From Planctomycetota bacterium (lineage in GTDB: Bacteria; Planctomycetota; PLA2), in NCBI GenBank assembly GCA_021776785.1, contig JAJFFF010000041.1, positions 1 to 64,000 of the forward strand: a stretch of 64,000 bases of DNA, read 5' to 3'. Below the pieces are notes generated by a model, which ran no database searches, was not told the origin of the DNA, and was given only the letters and a program-made list of their open reading frames with translations. Every line of letters starts with the position of its first letter. Within the stretch, counting starts at the first letter, position 1. Made by a program: the position numbers and the translations under genes. Shown here piece by piece: positions 58,874 through 64,000 of the stretch.

Positions 58874-61800
58874 GCGAGCCGTCCATCGACAAGAGCACCG
58901 GCGCGGGCGGTTCCATCGCGCGCTTTTCCGTGCGGCAGGGTGTGCTCATCAACGTCTTGTTCGTCGTGTGCGTCGTTGCAGGCCTCTACGCGAGTCAAAG
59001 CGTGGCCGTGGATGCCTACCCGAACGTCGATCTGGACTCCGCCGCGATCTACACTGTGTGGATCGGCGCGTCGCCGGCCGAGATCGACAACCTCGTCACG
59101 GCCCGCATCGAAGATGAGATCGAGAGTATTCGCGGAATCGACCGCGTCGTCAGCGACTCGCGCCCGAATCGCTCCAGCATTCTCGTCAAGTTCAAAGAGG
59201 ATCTGAGCGACGCTGATGTCGATCGAGCGTTTCAAGACATTCGTGCGGCGCTGGAACGCATCGACGACTTGCCGGCCGAGGCCGAACGCCCGACTCTCGC
59301 GCGTCAAACCGTGTTTGAGATCTTTCCGCTGGCGAGCGTCGCGATCAGCTTCGAACGTCCGGAACTCGAAGCGGTCGCGCGCCAAGTGGCACGCGAGCTG
59401 CGCGAAGTACTGCTCGACATCGACGGCGTCGCGAAGATCGACGACCGCAACTTTCGCGATCCCGAACTTACCGTTTCCATCGATCCGGCCCTGTTAGAGC
59501 GCTACAACGTGACGCTGGAGGAGGTCTTGGGCCTTCTCGAATTGACCAACCGCAACATCCCGGCGGGCGAGATCGGCGGCGCGACGTCCGCCGAGGTCGG
59601 TGTCAAGGCGGCGGGCAACTACAAGACGGTCAGCGACCTCGCGGAGACGGTCGTGCGGCAGGATCCCGGCGGCGCGCACGTCCTCGTCCGCGACATCGCG
59701 CGCGTCGAAACGGGGTACGAGAAGCGCGACGTCCGAAGCCGGTACAACGGCCGCGACGCCATCATCTTGCCTGTCAGCAAGGAGGAGGGGAGCAACTCGC
59801 TCGACTTGGTCGACGCGGTGCGGGCCAAGCTCAAAGCGTTCAAAGCGCGCGGGCTCCCAGAGGGCATCCAGGCGGGCGTCGCACTTGACTCGAGTCAAAT
59901 CATCCGCGACCGACTCTCGGTTTTGTTCTCCAACCTCGGTACGGGCATCGTGCTGGTGTTTTTCGCGCTCTGGATGGGGATCGGCATACGCAACGCCTTG
60001 CTTGCCATCATCGGCGTTCCGTTTTGTTACCTGCTCGCCGTCGTGTTCATGGAGGCGATCGGCGTTTCCGTGAACGGGATCTCGTTGTTCGCGATGGTGC
60101 TTGTCAGCGGCGTGATCGTGGACGACGCGCTCATTGTCCTCGAGAACATCTACCGACATCTCGAAAACAACTTCCCCCTTCGCGAAGCAATCGTGAAGGG
60201 CACGGCCGAAGTGTTTTGGCCGGTGTTTTCATCAACGCTCACGACGATCTCTGCGTTTCTCCCGATGCTGATCATGGTTGGCGTCACGGGCGAGTTCTTC
60301 TCGATCATTCCCAAAGTCGTCGTTGTCACGCTGCTCGCGTCGCTGTTTGAGTGCTTCATCATCCTGCCCGTGCACTACCTTGAGTTTGGGCAACGGTTGA
60401 AGAGAGGGACGGCCGACAAGCCGCGCGACCGGCGCGGCTTCCTGATTCGTTGGATGGGCGGCTTGCGCGGAAAGTACGAGCGACTGCTCGGCGTCTGTGT
60501 GCGTCATCGCTATGCCGCCGTCGTGTGGCTCGTTGCGCTTTCGATCGTGGCGGTTGCCGTTGCCGGCCGCCTCGACACGCTGCTGTTTCCTTCAGACTTC
60601 CAAGTCATGATGGTGAACATGGAGTTGCCTCCGGGCGCGAGCTTGGAGCAAAACGCCGAAGCGACGCAGGCGGTCGATGAGTTTTTGCATCTCCTCAACG
60701 AGGACGGACCTTACGCGGGCGAATTGGACGCGTGGACGACGACGATGGGGGCGGCGTTTTCGAGCGACAACTATCTCGTGTTGGCGCCGCACGTTGCGCA
60801 GGCTTTCGTTTCGCTGCGACAGGGATCCGGCGTCGATCCAGTCGCGGTGAAAGACTACGCGACGAACCGGATGCGGCAGATCGCGCTCGCACCCAAGAAC
60901 GAGCGCGATGAGTTGATTGCGAAAGGCCTTCGCAAGTTCAAAAAAGTTGCCGCCGAACCGCAACAGGACGGTCCGCCGACCGGCAAGCCCGTCGCCGTTC
61001 GAATCCGTACAGACGACTTGGATCAGGCGAAACAGGTTTCGAATCAGATTCAGGCGTATCTGCGCACGCTGGCCGGCGTCAAAGACGTGAAGGACAATCT
61101 CGACGAGGGGCGGATCGAATACAGCTTGAAGCTCCGCACCGCACTGGCCGCGGCACAGGGCATCACGTTCGCGCGGGCGGCGCGCACGCTCGCAGCGGCC
61201 AACGACGGTCTCGTCGTGTCCGTGTTCAAAGACCCGGGCGGCTTAGACGACGCGGATGTGCGCGTGCGGATCGATCCGCGCGCCGTCGCGTCGGTCGCGG
61301 ACCTGAGCAAGGTGCGCATTCGCAACCGCGCGGGCGACGCCGTGCCACTCTCGTCGATCGCGCGCATCGATGCCGAGCGCTCGTACGCCGGCATCTATCG
61401 CTATGACGGTCGCCGCACGACGTTGATCACCGCCGACGTCGAACAGGGCGTGACGACGGCCACGTTTGTAAACGAGGCGTTGCAGGAGCGCTTCGACCAG
61501 CCCCGGTATCTCGCGCGCTACCCGGGCGTGTCCTTACGGTTCGGCGGCGAGTTCGAGGAGACGCAGAAATCGTTCGCGTCACTCGGCAAAGCGTTCAACG
61601 TGGCGCTCCTCGCGATCTACATGGTGCTTGCGGCGCAGTTTCGCTCGTACGCGATCCCGCTCGTGATTCTCCTGACGATTCCGTTCGCGTTCATCGGCGT
61701 CGTCTTCGGTTTGCTCGTGACGGGCAACCCGTTCACAATGACGGCGGGCATCGCGATGATCGGTTTGGCGGGCATCTCGGTGAACGACGCGATCGTGCTG

Positions 61801-62151
61801 ATTGATTTCGTGAACCAAAGACGCATGGCCGGACTCACCGCGGTGAACGCCGTGATGGAGGGCTGCAAGCTACGCGCGCGCCCGATTCTGCTCACGACCG
61901 TGACGACGATCGCCGGGCTCCTGCCCATGGCGTTGGGGCTCACGGGATTCAGCAAATTGTGGTCGCCGTTTGCGGCCACGATCTGTTTCGGCATTTTGTT
62001 TTCGACCCTGCTGACGCTGCTCATCGTGCCGTGCGGCTACATCATCGTGGATGACGCGCGCGGCCGCGTCGGTGCCTGGTGGGCCGGGCGCCGTGCGCGC
62101 GGCACGGGCGCGGAGCCGGGTGCGTCCGAACCGGCCAAAACACAGCCGTAG
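58870..62151 (+). CDS. RND-family inner-membrane efflux transporter
   Basis: A 1093-residue pump of the RND superfamily, AcrB/HAE-1-like in layout with twelve membrane helices. Visible parts are the first helix ([20 protein letters not shown]), the pore and docking domains, [20 protein letters not shown] with the paired aspartates of helix 4 needed for proton relay, and the mirror segment [20 protein letters not shown] in the second half. [20 protein letters not shown] is the usual motif before helix 11. It would export drugs, metals or lipids using the proton gradient. The last gene of the tetR operon. Confidence 0.93.
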   Translation: MSEPSIDKSTGAGGSIARFSVRQGVLINVLFVVCVVAGLYASQSVAVDAYPNVDLDSAAIYTVWIGASPAEIDNLVTARIEDEIESIRGIDRVVSDSRPNRSSILVKFKEDLSDADVDRAFQDIRAALERIDDLPAEAERPTLARQTVFEIFPLASVAISFERPELEAVARQVARELREVLLDIDGVAKIDDRNFRDPELTVSIDPALLERYNVTLEEVLGLLELTNRNIPAGEIGGATSAEVGVKAAGNYKTVSDLAETVVRQDPGGAHVLVRDIARVETGYEKRDVRSRYNGRDAIILPVSKEEGSNSLDLVDAVRAKLKAFKARGLPEGIQAGVALDSSQIIRDRLSVLFSNLGTGIVLVFFALWMGIGIRNALLAIIGVPFCYLLAVVFMEAIGVSVNGISLFAMVLVSGVIVDDALIVLENIYRHLENNFPLREAIVKGTAEVFWPVFSSTLTTISAFLPMLIMVGVTGEFFSIIPKVVVVTLLASLFECFIILPVHYLEFGQRLKRGTADKPRDRRGFLIRWMGGLRGKYERLLGVCVRHRYAAVVWLVALSIVAVAVAGRLDTLLFPSDFQVMMVNMELPPGASLEQNAEATQAVDEFLHLLNEDGPYAGELDAWTTTMGAAFSSDNYLVLAPHVAQAFVSLRQGSGVDPVAVKDYATNRMRQIALAPKNERDELIAKGLRKFKKVAAEPQQDGPPTGKPVAVRIRTDDLDQAKQVSNQIQAYLRTLAGVKDVKDNLDEGRIEYSLKLRTALAAAQGITFARAARTLAAANDGLVVSVFKDPGGLDDADVRVRIDPRAVASVADLSKVRIRNRAGDAVPLSSIARIDAERSYAGIYRYDGRRTTLITADVEQGVTTATFVNEALQERFDQPRYLARYPGVSLRFGGEFEETQKSFASLGKAFNVALLAIYMVLAAQFRSYAIPLVILLTIPFAFIGVVFGLLVTGNPFTMTAGIAMIGLAGISVNDAIVLIDFVNQRRMAGLTAVNAVMEGCKLRARPILLTTVTTIAGLLPMALGLTGFSKLWSPFAATICFGILFSTLLTLLIVPCGYIIVDDARGRVGAWWAGRRARGTGAEPGASEPAKTQP

Positions 62152-62162
62152 TTGGCCAATCC

Positions 62163-62191
62163 TTGGGCGGCGGGCGGCGCCCTCGTACCAT
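62163..62191 (+). promoter_or_regulatory. Sigma-70-like promoter of icd
   Basis: TTGGGC (62163-62168), 17 nt, TACCAT (62186-62191). The ATG follows 7 nt later, so transcription probably begins at the start codon. Confidence 0.65.
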
Positions 62192-62198
62192 CTGCCGC

Positions 62199-63569
<1,371 letters not shown>

Positions 63570-63600
63570 ACGCAGAACGGCTAACGTCCACGATACGTAC

Positions 63601-63633
63601 AACGCCGGTCGCCTACGGGCGGCCGGCGTTTTT
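63601..63633 (+). terminator. Rho-independent terminator of icd
   Basis: AACGCCGG (63601-63608) pairs with CCGGCGTT (63623-63630), with an inner CGCC/GGCG stem, followed by TTTTT (63629-63633). Confidence 0.88.
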
Positions 63634-63652
63634 CGTGGGGTAGCATGACTTC

Positions 63653-64000
63653 GTGTTGGAGTACGCCGTCGTCGCGATCTTGGGCCCGCTGTTTTTCGTT
63701 CTCGGGCGCATGGTGGCGCAACGCGGACGTGTGCCGGCGCTCGGTGCGTACACAGTGCTGCTCGTCGCGATGGTGGGCAAGGCCGTGCTTCATCACCGCC
63801 CTGATTGGGAGCACAACCTGTTCCCATGGCCCTGGTACGTCGAGTTCCAGGTCGCGTTGTTTTATCCGCTCGCTCTTTTGTGTTTGGGGTTGGCGACGGG
63901 ATTTCTAGTCGGGCGCAATCGCCGCGCGATTTTTGTGCTTTCGCTTTTCGTGTGGGGTGTCGGTCTCTACACCGAACGTTGGTTGTTTGCAGAACCGGAT
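63653..64000 (+). CDS. Partial polytopic membrane protein
   Basis: An open frame from GTG 63653 to the window end (116 codons, no stop). It encodes at least three hydrophobic helices: VVAILGPLFFVLGRMVA, ALGAYTVLLVAMVGKAVL and VALFYPLALLCLGLATGFLV, and a fourth, IFVLSLFVWGVGLYTE. TAGCAT lies 6 nt before the GTG. Planctomycete peptidase-like proteins sometimes begin with such helices, but nothing here proves this. The family is unassigned. Confidence 0.6.
   Translation, partial: MLEYAVVAILGPLFFVLGRMVAQRGRVPALGAYTVLLVAMVGKAVLHHRPDWEHNLFPWPWYVEFQVALFYPLALLCLGLATGFLVGRNRRAIFVLSLFVWGVGLYTERWLFAEPD

Noticed and set aside
60990..61010. tRNA T-loop-like GTTCGAATCC
   Set aside because: It lies inside the RND pump coding sequence without acceptor or anticodon stems; no tRNA gene was found in the window.

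Overview
The window is GC-rich, gene-dense bacterial chromosome and most resembles Planctomycetota. This is inferred from gene content: an ECF sigma factor of the planctomycete-type family followed by a kinase remnant, a DUF1570-type gluzincin, an FG-GAP/ASPIC exported giant, many lipoproteins, a c-type cytochrome and porin operon, EF-hand and HEAT proteins, and a very small Lys/Arg-rich protein with the ANHGKRP signature of bL37. No rRNA, tRNA, CRISPR array or complete insertion sequence was seen.

Layout. 0.2-1.1 kb: ECF sigma gene with a truncated kinase partner and a C14A9 tract. 1.5-9.4 kb: haem peroxidase lipoprotein, serine hydrolase, CBM9-like lipoprotein, PLP decarboxylase, coiled-coil HhH protein, a terpene-cyclase-like pseudogene and a HEAT lipoprotein. 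9.5-13.8 kb: a non-homologous end-joining locus with divergent Ku and three-domain LigD, Ku being followed 2 bp later by a MerR-TPR protein. 13.8-20.6 kb: nitroreductase, acyl-CoA dehydrogenase, DUF3313-like lipoprotein, beta-propeller/TPR protein, rpmG, deoC and an rluD-like gene. 20.6-21.9 kb: a repeat island with a 197-bp imperfect palindrome, a 139-bp MITE-like element, gene fragments with a 40-residue tandem repeat, a perfect 19-bp hairpin and the bL37-like gene. 21.9-30.5 kb: an AAA/Fis regulator divergent from a MoxR ATPase, DUF983, a PP2C phosphatase, the gluzincin and a ferritin-like protein. 30.7-40.1 kb: the ASPIC giant, a ten-EF-hand protein, an AsmA-like protein, a porin plus two cytochromes, and a TrkA-type K+ channel. 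40.2-49.9 kb: a coupled hypothetical/glyA pair, a HEAT protein with a histone-H1-like tail, and a five-gene pseudopilin module whose three transcription units share a conserved promoter motif. 50-54.7 kb: a C45-type acyltransferase, a HEAT-like protein, then a 2.5-kb microsatellite-rich stretch holding an aldehyde-dehydrogenase-like gene that lacks the catalytic Cys. 54.8-62.2 kb: a TetR-controlled RND efflux operon with two periplasmic adaptors and two matching operators. 62.2-64 kb: NADP-type isocitrate dehydrogenase and the start of a membrane protein cut by the window end.

Two sequence-wide signals stand out. At least fifteen genes carry a TANNNT hexamer 6-9 nt before the start codon, which suggests common leaderless transcription. 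The pseudopilin cluster carries three copies of GGTTGC-N14-GATAGT at identical spacing, which suggests a dedicated sigma factor or activator. The least-described items are the pseudopilin module with its Tyr/Val/Lys-repeat PilX-like protein, the bL37-like gene, the Ku-linked MerR-TPR protein and the large palindrome carrying two DnaA-box-like sequences.
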